Below, in pieces: positions 1-8,952 of a stretch of DNA of 64,000 nt. The notes beneath the pieces were generated by a model. That model saw nothing but the letters and a program-made list of their open reading frames with translations, did not search any database and was not told where the DNA came from. A program made the position numbers and the translations under genes. Source of the stretch: Alteromonas sp. V450 (GTDB taxonomy: Bacteria > Pseudomonadota > Gammaproteobacteria > Enterobacterales > Alteromonadaceae); the NCBI RefSeq assembly GCF_001885075.1, contig NZ_MODU01000004.1, positions 1,116,001 to 1,180,000 on the forward strand, in the 5' to 3' direction. Numbering within the stretch: the first letter of the stretch is position 1; each line of letters starts with the position of its first letter.

Positions 1-1
1 T

Positions 2-1186
2 GGTACCGTGCCTACGCTTATCTATTTCGGTTTAGAGTTACTAAATCCATCGTTTTTCTATGCAGCCGCTTGCTTGATTTGTGCTGTTGTCGCTATGAGT
101 ATTGGTAGCTCTTGGACCACTGCCGCTACCGTGGGTGTAGCGTTAATGGGGGTCTCTGCAGGTATGGAAATGTCGGCAGCTATCACCGCCGGCGCAGTAG
201 TTTCAGGTGCTTACTTTGGAGACAAAATATCGCCACTGTCAGAAACAACTAACTTGGCACCTGCCGTAGCAGGTACAGATTTATTTGAACACATTCGCTA
301 CATGCTTTGGACAACTATTCCAAGTTTTGTTATTGCGCTTATTTTATTTACGGTACTTGGCTTTAGTGAAGTAGGTGAAGCCAAGGCGCAGCGTATTGAA
401 CAGATGCAGCTTCTGTTAAATGAATCTTTTGACTTGGGTTGGCATTTACTTATTCCTCTTGTTGTTTTACTTACCCTAGCAATTAAAAAGATGCCTGCGT
501 TTCCAGCGGTTTTTATCGGTGCTCTGTTAGGTGGCATTTGGGCAGTCGTATTCCAGTGGGATGTGGTTACTTCTATGGCAAGTAGTGACGACTCGGTGAA
601 TGTAGGCGCGTTGAAGGTTGTTTGGACTGCGCTATTCGATGGCGTAAGTTTTTCAACGCCCGACGAGAACTTAAATAGCTTACTATCTCGTGGCGGTATG
701 TCATCAATGCTTAATACCATTTGGTTGATAATTTGTGCTATGTCATTTGGTGCGGTATTAGAACGTGTAGGCCTTTTAAAGCGTGCAGTTTCAGCCATAT
801 TGATTGGTGCAAAGTCTGCAGGTGATATGGTGAGTCGTACTATTCTGACTTGTTTTGGTACTAACCTTGTTACTGCTGATCAGTATATTTCAATCGTGAT
901 GCCAGGCCGCATGTACAAGGAAGAGTTCAAAAAGCGTGGTTTAGACCAATTGAATCTTTCTCGCAGCCTTGAGGACGGCGGTACACTTACGTCTCCACTT
1001 ATTCCTTGGAACACCTGTGGTGCTTACATGCACAGTGTTTTATTAGTTAATCCATTTGATTATGTATTTTATGCATTCTTCAACGTAATCAACCCGATCC
1101 TTGCTGTTGTTTACGCGTACCTAGGTATTAAGATTTTACGTATTACACCACCACACGTTGAAGTAAACAGCAAAGGTACGGTTTAA
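2..1186 (+). CDS. nhaC: NhaC-family Na+/H+ antiporter, 5' end outside window
   Basis: This is an inner-membrane sodium/proton antiporter of the NhaC family, exchanging internal Na+ for external H+. The frame is open from the first bases of the window, so the true start lies upstream; about 395 residues are visible and NhaC proteins are usually 450-500. Visible family traits are many hydrophobic segments, the conserved stretch GAYFGDKISPLSETTNLAPA near the start, and a late segment SLEDGGTLTSPLIPWNTCGAY. A GTG at position 8 could be mistaken for a start, but it falls inside a conserved membrane region. It ends 47 bases before pepN and no clear terminator separates them. The family call is firm; the exact ion specificity is inferred from the family. 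Confidence 0.9.
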   Translation, partial: GTVPTLIYFGLELLNPSFFYAAACLICAVVAMSIGSSWTTAATVGVALMGVSAGMEMSAAITAGAVVSGAYFGDKISPLSETTNLAPAVAGTDLFEHIRYMLWTTIPSFVIALILFTVLGFSEVGEAKAQRIEQMQLLLNESFDLGWHLLIPLVVLLTLAIKKMPAFPAVFIGALLGGIWAVVFQWDVVTSMASSDDSVNVGALKVVWTALFDGVSFSTPDENLNSLLSRGGMSSMLNTIWLIICAMSFGAVLERVGLLKRAVSAILIGAKSAGDMVSRTILTCFGTNLVTADQYISIVMPGRMYKEEFKKRGLDQLNLSRSLEDGGTLTSPLIPWNTCGAYMHSVLLVNPFDYVFYAFFNVINPILAVVYAYLGIKILRITPPHVEVNSKGTV

Positions 1187-1233
1187 CACAACGTTCCAAT
1201 TAAACCCACGTAGGCTTTCTTTTAGGAGGATCT

Positions 1234-3843
1234 ATGTCAGTTCAAGCTAAACGCCGGGCGGATTATCAGCCGCCCGCTTTTTCAATAGCGACAGTTGACC
1301 TACACATAACGCTTCACCCAACGCAAACCAAAGTTATTAGCACGCTTGCCGTCACTCGAAACGGTTCGCATAGCAACCCTTTAGTACTTGATGGCGATAA
1401 CTTATCGCTAGATTCCATTTCGATTAACGGTACGCCTTTATCTGATAATGAATACACGGTAACAGATAGCGCTTTAGAAGTGGTTACTGAACGTGATGAG
1501 TTCGTCTTAGAAATTACCAATATCATTGCCCCTGAACAGAACAAGGCGCTAGAAGGCTTATATTTGTCTGGCGGTGCCTATTGCACACAGTGTGAAGCTG
1601 AAGGATTTCGTCGCATTACCTACTTTATGGACCGCCCAGATATTTTATCGGTCTACACAGTGACGGTAGTAGCCGACAAATCAGTACCAATGCTTTTAGC
1701 CAATGGCAACCCAGTGGACAGGGGCGAAGTAAACGAGAATACTCATTTTGTTAAATGGCACGATCCGCATCCGAAACCTTGCTACCTTTTTGCTTTGGTT
1801 GCCGGTGACTTCGATTTACTTACCGATAGCTACACCACCACTAGCGGTAAAGTGGTTGCGCTAGAACTTTATGTTGATAAAGGCAAAAAGTCTCAAGGTG
1901 TCTTCGCATTAGAATCGCTCAAGCGGGCGATGAAGTGGGACGAAGATGTGTTCGGTTTAGAGTACGACTTAGATATTTACATGATTGTTGCTGTCGATTT
2001 CTTCAATATGGGAGCGATGGAAAACAAAGGCTTAAATGTGTTTAACAGTAAGTTTGTTTTAGCCGATCAGAAAAGTGCTACCGACGATGACTTTTTCAAT
2101 GTGGAATCGGTTATTGCGCATGAATACTTTCACAATTGGACCGGTAACCGAGTTACTTGTCGAGATTGGTTCCAGCTAAGCCTTAAAGAGGGGCTTACGG
2201 TATTCAGAGACCAACAGTTTAGCGCTGATATGACGTCGGCGTTAAGTAATCGTATAAAGCACGTTCGTGTTATGCGAGAACACCAGTTTGCAGAAGATGC
2301 GAGTGCAATGAGTCATCCAATTCGTCCAGAAGAAGTCATCGAAATGAACAACTTCTACACGGTGACGGTTTATGACAAAGGCGCCGAAGTTATTCGTATG
2401 TTCCACACACTATTGGGGCCAGAGGGCTTCAGGCGTGGTATGGACGAGTACTTTAGAAGACACGACGGTCAGGCAGTCACCTGTGATGATTTCATTTCAG
2501 CCATGCAGTCTGCTACTGATTTAGACTTAAACCAGTTTAGCCGCTGGTATAGTCAGTCTGGTACGCCAGTAATTTCTGTCGCACACAGCACTGATGTCGG
2601 TGATAACGGTACTGTTAAGCATAGCTTCACATTATCACAGCATACGCCTGCAACCTCTGATCAGGAAGAAAAACTCCCTCTTTATATTCCTGTAAATATC
2701 GAGATTATCGATGATGAGGGTAATAGCTACACAGACAACGAGTCGCTTATTAAAGAAGGCATGGTCATTTTAAAAGATGACGCTATGCGTTTTACTGTAG
2801 AAGCCAAGACTACTCGCTTAACACCTGTAGTATTAGGCAACTTCTCAGCGCCAGCGAAAGTTGAAAACCCTTTGGGAACCTATGCGCTTCTTACCATATT
2901 TAAACATGCCAAAGACCCATTTAATCGCTGGGATGCAATGCAAACGCTGTATGACCGCTGCGTAAATCAATTAGAAGAATCACCTGGCTCAGCGATCAGC
3001 AATGAGATTTGGAGTGGTATTAAGCAAGCTATTGCCCAAGAGAAGAACAACCTTGAATTATTAGGTGAGTGTTTAGTTATTCCTTCGTTTGAGACCTTGT
3101 GCCAGAGCCGTAGCAATATAAAGGTTTCTGAACTTTCAAAAGCGAGGGAGACATTTTGCGACCAGTTCGCACGAGCCTTGGAGAAAGAGCTGTTGAGTAT
3201 TTTTAACAGTATCGCACAAGAGTCATATAGGTATACGCAAAGTGCTATCAATCAACGACGCTGTAAAAATGTGGTTCTTGCACACTTAGCAAGGTTACCT
3301 CAGCATGAACATATTGTTGTTTCTCAATTTAAAGCTGCTGACAATATGACAGACACCTTGGGCGCACTTAGAAGCGCTCAGCACTGCTGCGACAGTACTT
3401 TCGATAACTTAATGGCTCAATTTGAAGCAACGTGGAATCATGATCCGCTCGTATTGGACAAGTGGTTCGCACTTCACGCTACGCAAAATAGGGACGACAT
3501 CTTTGCAACGATCACTATGTTGTGTGAGCACCCGCAGTTTGCAATGAGTAACCCAAATCGCGTTCGCTCGGTTATTGGTAGTTTTGCTTTCTACAATAGT
3601 GAAAAATTCCATGCTGTAGATGGCAGCGGCTATAAGTTCGTCACCGATTACTTACTTAAACTTGATGCGGTTAATCCTCAAGTCGCAGCGCGCATTGTTA
3701 CTCCGTTAACACAATGGCAGGGGTACGCAAGCGAACACCAGGTTCATATGAAACAGCAGCTCGGTCGGTTACTTAACCACAAAGGTCTTAGTAAAGATCT
3801 ATTTGAGAAAGTAAGTAAAAGCCTTGCTTATGACAAGCATTAA
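1234..3843 (+). CDS. pepN: Aminopeptidase N (M1 zinc metallopeptidase)
   Basis: A cytoplasmic M1-family zinc aminopeptidase that removes N-terminal residues from peptides in protein turnover. The 869-residue length matches the gammaproteobacterial PepN. The exopeptidase motif GAMEN is at residues 260-264. The zinc motif HEYFHNW starts at residue 296, so H296 and H300 are predicted ligands and E297 the catalytic base; the third ligand is the glutamate of KEGLTVF about 20 residues on. The ATG at 1234 is preceded by a strong AGGAGG-type ribosome site. The 3' end overlaps the following DUF2835 gene by 14 bases. No anomalies are visible. Confidence 0.97.
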   Translation: MSVQAKRRADYQPPAFSIATVDLHITLHPTQTKVISTLAVTRNGSHSNPLVLDGDNLSLDSISINGTPLSDNEYTVTDSALEVVTERDEFVLEITNIIAPEQNKALEGLYLSGGAYCTQCEAEGFRRITYFMDRPDILSVYTVTVVADKSVPMLLANGNPVDRGEVNENTHFVKWHDPHPKPCYLFALVAGDFDLLTDSYTTTSGKVVALELYVDKGKKSQGVFALESLKRAMKWDEDVFGLEYDLDIYMIVAVDFFNMGAMENKGLNVFNSKFVLADQKSATDDDFFNVESVIAHEYFHNWTGNRVTCRDWFQLSLKEGLTVFRDQQFSADMTSALSNRIKHVRVMREHQFAEDASAMSHPIRPEEVIEMNNFYTVTVYDKGAEVIRMFHTLLGPEGFRRGMDEYFRRHDGQAVTCDDFISAMQSATDLDLNQFSRWYSQSGTPVISVAHSTDVGDNGTVKHSFTLSQHTPATSDQEEKLPLYIPVNIEIIDDEGNSYTDNESLIKEGMVILKDDAMRFTVEAKTTRLTPVVLGNFSAPAKVENPLGTYALLTIFKHAKDPFNRWDAMQTLYDRCVNQLEESPGSAISNEIWSGIKQAIAQEKNNLELLGECLVIPSFETLCQSRSNIKVSELSKARETFCDQFARALEKELLSIFNSIAQESYRYTQSAINQRRCKNVVLAHLARLPQHEHIVVSQFKAADNMTDTLGALRSAQHCCDSTFDNLMAQFEATWNHDPLVLDKWFALHATQNRDDIFATITMLCEHPQFAMSNPNRVRSVIGSFAFYNSEKFHAVDGSGYKFVTDYLLKLDAVNPQVAARIVTPLTQWQGYASEHQVHMKQQLGRLLNHKGLSKDLFEKVSKSLAYDKH

Positions 3844-4072
3844 CCCATCTGACATTGTTTACTTTTTTAGTATTAGCGTGCCTTACAACCAATGTGAGGC
3901 ACTTTACTCACCATCCGTACCCCACGTAGTCATAATGAGCGAGTCGGGTATCAGCGTACAGGTTCCAACCAACAATTTAAGGCGATTCGTTACTGCCGCT
4001 GGTGTTAAAGGTCGTTTCAGAATGGTTGTTTCGCCGAATAATAAAATCAAATCTTTCGAGCGTCTCCGCTAA
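3830..4072 (+). CDS. DUF2835 family small protein
   Basis: An 80-residue protein resembling the DUF2835 family: a short beta-rich stretch (VYFFSISVPYNQCEALY), then VQVPTNNLRRFVTAAGVKGRFRMVV and an SFE close to the C-terminus. The family has no established function. The ATG at 3830 is chosen; a TTG two codons upstream is also in frame. The gene begins inside the last codons of pepN (14-base overlap), which suggests translational coupling, and small genes of this family beside pepN are, from memory, common in Alteromonadales and Shewanella. The family assignment is by eye, so moderate to good. Confidence 0.75.
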   Translation: MTSINPSDIVYFFSISVPYNQCEALYSPSVPHVVIMSESGISVQVPTNNLRRFVTAAGVKGRFRMVVSPNNKIKSFERLR

Positions 4073-4368
4073 GTCTGCGCACCCAAAAATCACATTAAAT
4101 CGATTTTTTTCCGTTCTACGCTATCTTTACTGGCACACGTTCAATAAACGTCACTTTGGCCATAATTGTTTAAAATGTCACCGTTTAAATAAATAGGCTT
4201 TATACTCAGAATAAATTAATAACTATTTGATACGATTAATGTTGTAAATTTTGTTAACTGGTAGGATTAGTTCTTGCGGTTATGCCAAAATGATGTAATG
4301 ATTTTGTTAATCTTTATGGTGGTCATGATGTCACGCATTAAGTCACATCGACTTGGGAGTATAAAAAT
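4073..4368. other. Non-coding region upstream of the DUF1302 cassette
   Basis: This stretch is AT-rich, with no convincing gene; a 64-codon open frame at 4002-4196 overlaps the DUF2835 gene and shows no family features. It probably carries the promoter of the cassette starting at 4369. The one notable element is the FadR-like palindrome at 4256-4272. Confidence 0.6.
4256..4272. promoter_or_regulatory. FadR-like operator candidate
   Basis: The 17-mer AACTGGTAGGATTAGTT matches the enterobacterial FadR consensus (AACTGGTCNGACCAGTT) at 13 of 16 defined positions, including the whole left half and the final AGTT. It lies about 97 bases upstream of the DUF1302 start. FadR or a related acyl-CoA-responsive regulator would suit a lipid-related cassette, but no regulator gene is in the window and single-site matches occur by chance in AT-rich DNA. 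Confidence 0.35.
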
Positions 4369-6432
4369 ATGAAAAACGGGCCTAGCGCTTTTAAGATATC
4401 ACCTATTGCAGCAGGCGTTTTGTCGCTGTTAGGTGCTGCTGCTGTACCTGCTCATGCCGCAAACTGGCAAGTAGGCGATGTAAGCATTTCTTTAGATTCA
4501 ACATTCACACTAGCAACAAGTATCCGTACTGAGTCGAGAGACTACGATCTTATCGGCAATAGTAACCACCCTCAGTTCGACTGGTCTGGCTACCATGCAG
4601 CATTCAATCCGCTATACACAAGCAGTGACGTATGGGCACTGGCCGATGGCGGTTATTCTACTAACGGTGACTTGGGCAATTTAGCGCACGATCCTGGCGA
4701 TGCTTTTGCAACTCAAGTGTCGGGTACACACGAGCTTGACGTTAATTTTGGTGATTTTGGATTTTTCGCACGTGGTTTCTGGTTTTACGACTTCGAGCAA
4801 ATGGACGGTGACCGCCCGTATTCAAACCCAATTACCGGCAACCAGTACGACTTATGTCAGGACCCTGAAGCAGAAGACTTATTGTGTAACGATGTTCGTT
4901 TGTATGATGCCTTCTTCTATGGCGATTGGTGGGTTGGTGACAAGCCATTCACACTTCGCGTAGGCCGTCAGGTAATTAGCTGGGGTGAGAGTACGTTTAT
5001 TCAGCATGGCATAAACACCATTAACCCTGTAGATGTTACTCGTGCCCGTGCGCCAGGTGCAGAACTTAAAGAGGTATTTTTACCAGTAGGGACTGTATTT
5101 GCTTCATTAGGCCTAACCGACACTGTGAGTGTTTCTGCTTATTATCAATACGAATGGCGAAGAAGTTGGCTACCTGTTTCTGGCAGTTATTTTGCTGGTA
5201 ATGACTTTGCGGGTGAGGGTGGTCAGCGTCAGAACATCCAGCTTGGCTTTAGCGGTAATCCAGACATTGATTTAGAGCATTTACTAGGGGCACTAAATGG
5301 TTACGGAGATTTGTTACGCGCTGGCGCGAACCCAGAACAAATTTCCCAAGCTTATTTGGCATATCCGACCAAGGTTGCTATTCGAGGTTTCTCTGACGAT
5401 GCACACAACGATGCCGACGATCAGGGGCAATATGGTGTTCGTCTGACATGGTTTGCTGAAGGCCTAAACGAAACTGAGTTTAGTTTCTATCACATCAACT
5501 ATCATAGCCAACGCCCATTGATTTCGGGTAAAACCTCTGATTTCACTCAGGCAGGTATAGGCGCAGACTTAGCTTACATTGCTGGAAATGAAATAACGCG
5601 AGATAACATCACCGACCTAGGTGCATTCACGCAGTCTGAGTTTTACTACCCAGAAGATATTAAATTATACGGCATGAGCTTTAATACCAATATTGGCACT
5701 ACCGCGCTTGCTGGTGAATTTGCTTACCGCGTAGATGAACCACTACAAATAGACGATGTTGAGCTGCTTTATATGGGTATGCCAGAGCAGCTAGCTAATG
5801 CAGGACTGCGTCCTGACTTTGCAGGAATCTCACAGCTAAACAATATTGACCGAGCAGTAGGCCCCGGTGAGACAGCGGAAGGTTTCATCTTCTCTGACAC
5901 ATGGCAAATGCAGTTTACCGCGTCGCACGTGTTTGGTCCTAAATTCGGTTCAGATAACTTCGTGTTGTTAGGTGAAGTTGGCTATGTGAACATTGTAGAC
6001 ATGCCTGATCCAAACGTTGTGCGTTTGAACGCGCCAGGTACTTCAAGAACACCGTCTTTAGAACCTACAGCGAGTGGCAACCCTCGTCAGGGTTTACACC
6101 AAGCTCTATCTGATGGGCCAGAAACTAACCCATTCGCAACCGACGATGCGTGGGGTTATCGACTGCTTGCCGTTGCTGATTACAACTCTGTATTTGCCGG
6201 TATGAACCTTCGCGTCCGTGGTACGTTTTCTCACGACGTTGACGGTACTACACCTGATCCATTATTCCTTTTCACAGAAGATGTTAAGTCTGCTGCACTT
6301 TCTTTCACGTTCGACTACTTAAGCAAGTGGTCTGCAACAGCGTCGTACAGTGCATTCTGGGGCGGTATTGGTACAACCAACGCGCTTTCAGACAGAGACT
6401 TCATTTCATTTAACATCAAATACGCAATCTAA
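4369..6432 (+). CDS. DUF1302 family outer-membrane protein
   Basis: A 687-residue exported protein of the DUF1302 family. A signal peptide is visible, with a hydrophobic stretch from about residue 12 and likely cleavage after AHA near residue 30. The mature part is rich in aromatic and polar alternation typical of beta strands (for example FGFFARGFWFYDF and VRLTWFAEGLNETEFSFYHI) and ends in an amphipathic strand, FISFNIKYAI. An outer-membrane barrel is therefore likely, although the family is annotated by domain number only. It is the first gene of a cassette with DUF1329, a BNR-like protein and an RND transporter; similar cassettes in other proteobacteria have been linked to hydrophobic compounds such as sterols or terpenoids (from memory). 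The substrate here is unknown. Confidence 0.88.
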   Translation: MKNGPSAFKISPIAAGVLSLLGAAAVPAHAANWQVGDVSISLDSTFTLATSIRTESRDYDLIGNSNHPQFDWSGYHAAFNPLYTSSDVWALADGGYSTNGDLGNLAHDPGDAFATQVSGTHELDVNFGDFGFFARGFWFYDFEQMDGDRPYSNPITGNQYDLCQDPEAEDLLCNDVRLYDAFFYGDWWVGDKPFTLRVGRQVISWGESTFIQHGINTINPVDVTRARAPGAELKEVFLPVGTVFASLGLTDTVSVSAYYQYEWRRSWLPVSGSYFAGNDFAGEGGQRQNIQLGFSGNPDIDLEHLLGALNGYGDLLRAGANPEQISQAYLAYPTKVAIRGFSDDAHNDADDQGQYGVRLTWFAEGLNETEFSFYHINYHSQRPLISGKTSDFTQAGIGADLAYIAGNEITRDNITDLGAFTQSEFYYPEDIKLYGMSFNTNIGTTALAGEFAYRVDEPLQIDDVELLYMGMPEQLANAGLRPDFAGISQLNNIDRAVGPGETAEGFIFSDTWQMQFTASHVFGPKFGSDNFVLLGEVGYVNIVDMPDPNVVRLNAPGTSRTPSLEPTASGNPRQGLHQALSDGPETNPFATDDAWGYRLLAVADYNSVFAGMNLRVRGTFSHDVDGTTPDPLFLFTEDVKSAALSFTFDYLSKWSATASYSAFWGGIGTTNALSDRDFISFNIKYAI

Positions 6433-6443
6433 GAGTGGTTTTT

Positions 6444-7811
6444 ATGATTAGAAAAGTAGGAATTATCGCTGCAGCCTTGTCACTAGCTCTATCTGGTGCA
6501 AGTGTTATGGCTAAAGTGTCTGAAGCAGACGCAAATAAATTGGGTAATGATTTAACACCGCTAGGAGCGCAAAAAGCAGGTAATGCTGACGGCAGTATTC
6601 CCGCATGGACTGGCGGCATAACCGCTGCTCCAGCAGGATACACAGTGGGCGACCATCACCCAGATCCGTACCCTGAAGACAAGGTTCTTTTTGAGATTAC
6701 GGCACAAAATTACAAAGAATACGCAGACTTCTTATCAGAAGGGCAGAAGAAACTATTTGAAGCCTATCCTGAAACATTCCGCATGCCCGTTTACCCAACC
6801 CGTCGTTCTGCGTCGAACCCGCAGGCCATTTACGACGCAACAAAGGCAAACGCAACAACGGCGGAATTGTTAGATGACGGTAACGGTATAAAGGGCGCTG
6901 TTTTAGGCATTCCTTTCCCTATTCCGCAAAATGGTCTAGAAGCAATTTGGAACCACATTCTTCGTTATCGTGGGGAAGCTGTTCAGCGTAACGGTGGTCA
7001 AGCGGCGGTTACTACCGGTGGCGATTATAATGTCATCGGTTTTGACGAGCAATTGCTGATTAAATATGCCGAAGAAGGTGCCACACCAGAGAAGCTTACA
7101 GATGAAAACGTATTGTTTATGTTCAAGCAGAAAGTTACTAAGCCAGCGCGTTTGGCAGGTACTGCACTACTTGTACATGAAACGGTTGACCAAGTTAAAG
7201 AGCCACGCAAAGCTTGGACATACAACACCGGTCAGCGTCGTGTTCGTTTAGCACCAAACATTGCTTACGATACGCCGGGAACCGCTGCTGACGGACTTCG
7301 TACAACTGACGATTTTGATATGTTTAACGGTTCACCAAACCGCTACGATTGGAAGTTAGTTGGCAAAAAGGAAATGTTCGTCGCATACAACAACTATGCA
7401 CTTCATTCAGACAATGCAAAGTATGATGATATTCTAAAACCAAATCATGTGAATCCTGACCTTACTCGCTGGGAAAAACACCGTGTTTGGCAAGTTGAAG
7501 CAACATTAAAAGAAGGCTTCCGTCATATATATCAAAAACGTGTTTTCTTTATTGATGAAGATAGCTGGCAAATTCAAGTTGCTGATATGTACGATAACCG
7601 TGGCGAACTTTATCGCGTTGGTGTAGCGTATGGCGTAAACTATTACGAAGTACCAACTCAGTGGTCTACGTTAGACGTTTACCACGATCTGAACTCTCGT
7701 CGTTATTTGGCTATCGGCCTTGATAACGAAGAAGAAATGTACGACTTCACCGTGCGCCCGCGAGATGTTGAATTCACACCTCAAGCGTTACGACGAGAAG
7801 GTATGCGCTAA
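6444..7811 (+). CDS. DUF1329 family periplasmic/outer-membrane protein
   Basis: A 455-residue DUF1329 protein with an N-terminal signal peptide (VGIIAAALSLALSGASVMA). Family features include an early KLGNDLTPLGAQKAGN segment, a following IPAWTGGI, and a late YRVGVAYGVNYYEVPTQWS segment. DUF1329 proteins have a LolB/LppX-like fold by family knowledge and are thought to shuttle lipophilic molecules across the periplasm. The ATG at 6444 is used; a GTG three codons earlier at 6435 also reads in frame but sits too close to the preceding stop at 6432. The gene follows DUF1302 by 11 bases, so the two are almost certainly co-transcribed. A hairpin follows it. Confidence 0.88.
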   Translation: MIRKVGIIAAALSLALSGASVMAKVSEADANKLGNDLTPLGAQKAGNADGSIPAWTGGITAAPAGYTVGDHHPDPYPEDKVLFEITAQNYKEYADFLSEGQKKLFEAYPETFRMPVYPTRRSASNPQAIYDATKANATTAELLDDGNGIKGAVLGIPFPIPQNGLEAIWNHILRYRGEAVQRNGGQAAVTTGGDYNVIGFDEQLLIKYAEEGATPEKLTDENVLFMFKQKVTKPARLAGTALLVHETVDQVKEPRKAWTYNTGQRRVRLAPNIAYDTPGTAADGLRTTDDFDMFNGSPNRYDWKLVGKKEMFVAYNNYALHSDNAKYDDILKPNHVNPDLTRWEKHRVWQVEATLKEGFRHIYQKRVFFIDEDSWQIQVADMYDNRGELYRVGVAYGVNYYEVPTQWSTLDVYHDLNSRRYLAIGLDNEEEMYDFTVRPRDVEFTPQALRREGMR

Positions 7812-7825
7812 TCGCCTTAAACAAC

Positions 7826-7853
7826 AAACGGTTGGCAAATGCCAGCCGTTTTT
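7826..7853 (+). terminator. Intra-cassette hairpin with T-run
   Basis: Stem AAACGGTTGGCA pairs with TGCCAGCCGTTT (one G-T pair) followed by a short T-run. It lies between the DUF1329 gene and the BNR-like gene, so it may terminate part of the transcripts and lower expression of the last two genes. Confidence 0.65.
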
Positions 7854-7890
7854 GTATGCAGACAATTATAAATAGGGGGAATGGTCACTT

Positions 7891-8937
7891 ATGAATAAAA
7901 CCATTGCAGCGTGCATTGCCGCCACTTTCGCAGTCAACTACTCTATGACTGTTCATGCCGAAGAATCCTTTACGGCGCCACTGGTTGAGCAATCAGTTCT
8001 TTTGGACATAGACGCTGATAAATTTGTCGTTATTGTCGGCGAACGCGGTCACGTGTTAACTTCAGAGGATGGTTCAGATTTCAAACAACAGTCTGTACCT
8101 ACACAATCTACGCTTACTGCTACTACTGTGGTTGGCAACAACATATGGGCAGTGGGCCACGACGCTGTCATTCTTCACTCTTCAGACAAAGGCAACACGT
8201 GGAAAGTACAAAACTATCAACCTGAGCTTCAACGCCCTTTCTTAGATGTGCTATTTTTTGACGATCAACAAGGCATCGCTACAGGGGCTTATGGTTTATT
8301 CTATCGTACGTTAGACGGTGGGAATACCTGGACTGCTGAACGTCATGCAAGCCTCCTTGATCCGATGGATCAAGAATATTTAGAAGAAATTCGTAAAGAA
8401 GATGAAGCGTTTTATCAGCAAGAATTAGAATCTATTCTTCCTCATTTAAACAGAATAACGCTCGACGGTGATACGCTTTATCTTGCAGGTGAAGCAGGTT
8501 TGTTGGCTAAAAGCGACAATATGGGAGCGTCATGGGAGCGTTACTACGTCGATTACACAGGATCGTTTTTTGATATAAAACCGCTCGATGAAAATACTGT
8601 GTTGGCGGTGGGTCTTCGCGGTAATATCTTTGTTAATCGAAATCAGGGGGAGTGGGAGTACGTTAACACTTGCTCGACCAGCACGCTAAACTCAATTCTT
8701 CTTAGTACAGAGTCAAAAGTTTATGCATTGGGCAACAATGGCATGATGGTAGCCGCAGAGCGACCACTTCCAACCAGTATGCGTGACCCCTATGCCACGA
8801 TTACAGATTGCGAGTCTGACGACGGTATCGTTGTATCTCAAATCAAAGACAAAGCCGCGCTTTTAAATGCCACGCAGTTTAATGGCAAGACCATTGCCGT
8901 AACCGCGAATGGCATTAAAACGCTGAATTTAAAATAG
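7891..8937 (+). CDS. BNR/YCF48-like beta-propeller protein, exported
   Basis: A 348-residue exported protein with a signal peptide (cleavage likely after VHA near residue 23). Repeated motifs of the type hxxSxDxGxxW are visible: HSSDKGNTWK, RTLDGGNTWT and KSDNMGASWE, the mark of BNR/YCF48-type propeller repeats. Related proteins include the photosystem II assembly factor YCF48/HCF136, but here there is no photosynthesis context. Its place between DUF1329 and an RND transporter is typical of this cassette; a periplasmic adaptor role is inferred. A ribosome site AGGGGGA precedes the ATG. The RND gene starts 15 bases downstream. Confidence 0.8.
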   Translation: MNKTIAACIAATFAVNYSMTVHAEESFTAPLVEQSVLLDIDADKFVVIVGERGHVLTSEDGSDFKQQSVPTQSTLTATTVVGNNIWAVGHDAVILHSSDKGNTWKVQNYQPELQRPFLDVLFFDDQQGIATGAYGLFYRTLDGGNTWTAERHASLLDPMDQEYLEEIRKEDEAFYQQELESILPHLNRITLDGDTLYLAGEAGLLAKSDNMGASWERYYVDYTGSFFDIKPLDENTVLAVGLRGNIFVNRNQGEWEYVNTCSTSTLNSILLSTESKVYALGNNGMMVAAERPLPTSMRDPYATITDCESDDGIVVSQIKDKAALLNATQFNGKTIAVTANGIKTLNLK

Positions 8938-8952
8938 GGCAGTATAAGAACA

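Noticed and set aside
4002-4196. 64-codon frame overlapping the DUF2835 gene
   Set aside because: Out of frame with a recognised gene, unusual composition and no motif.
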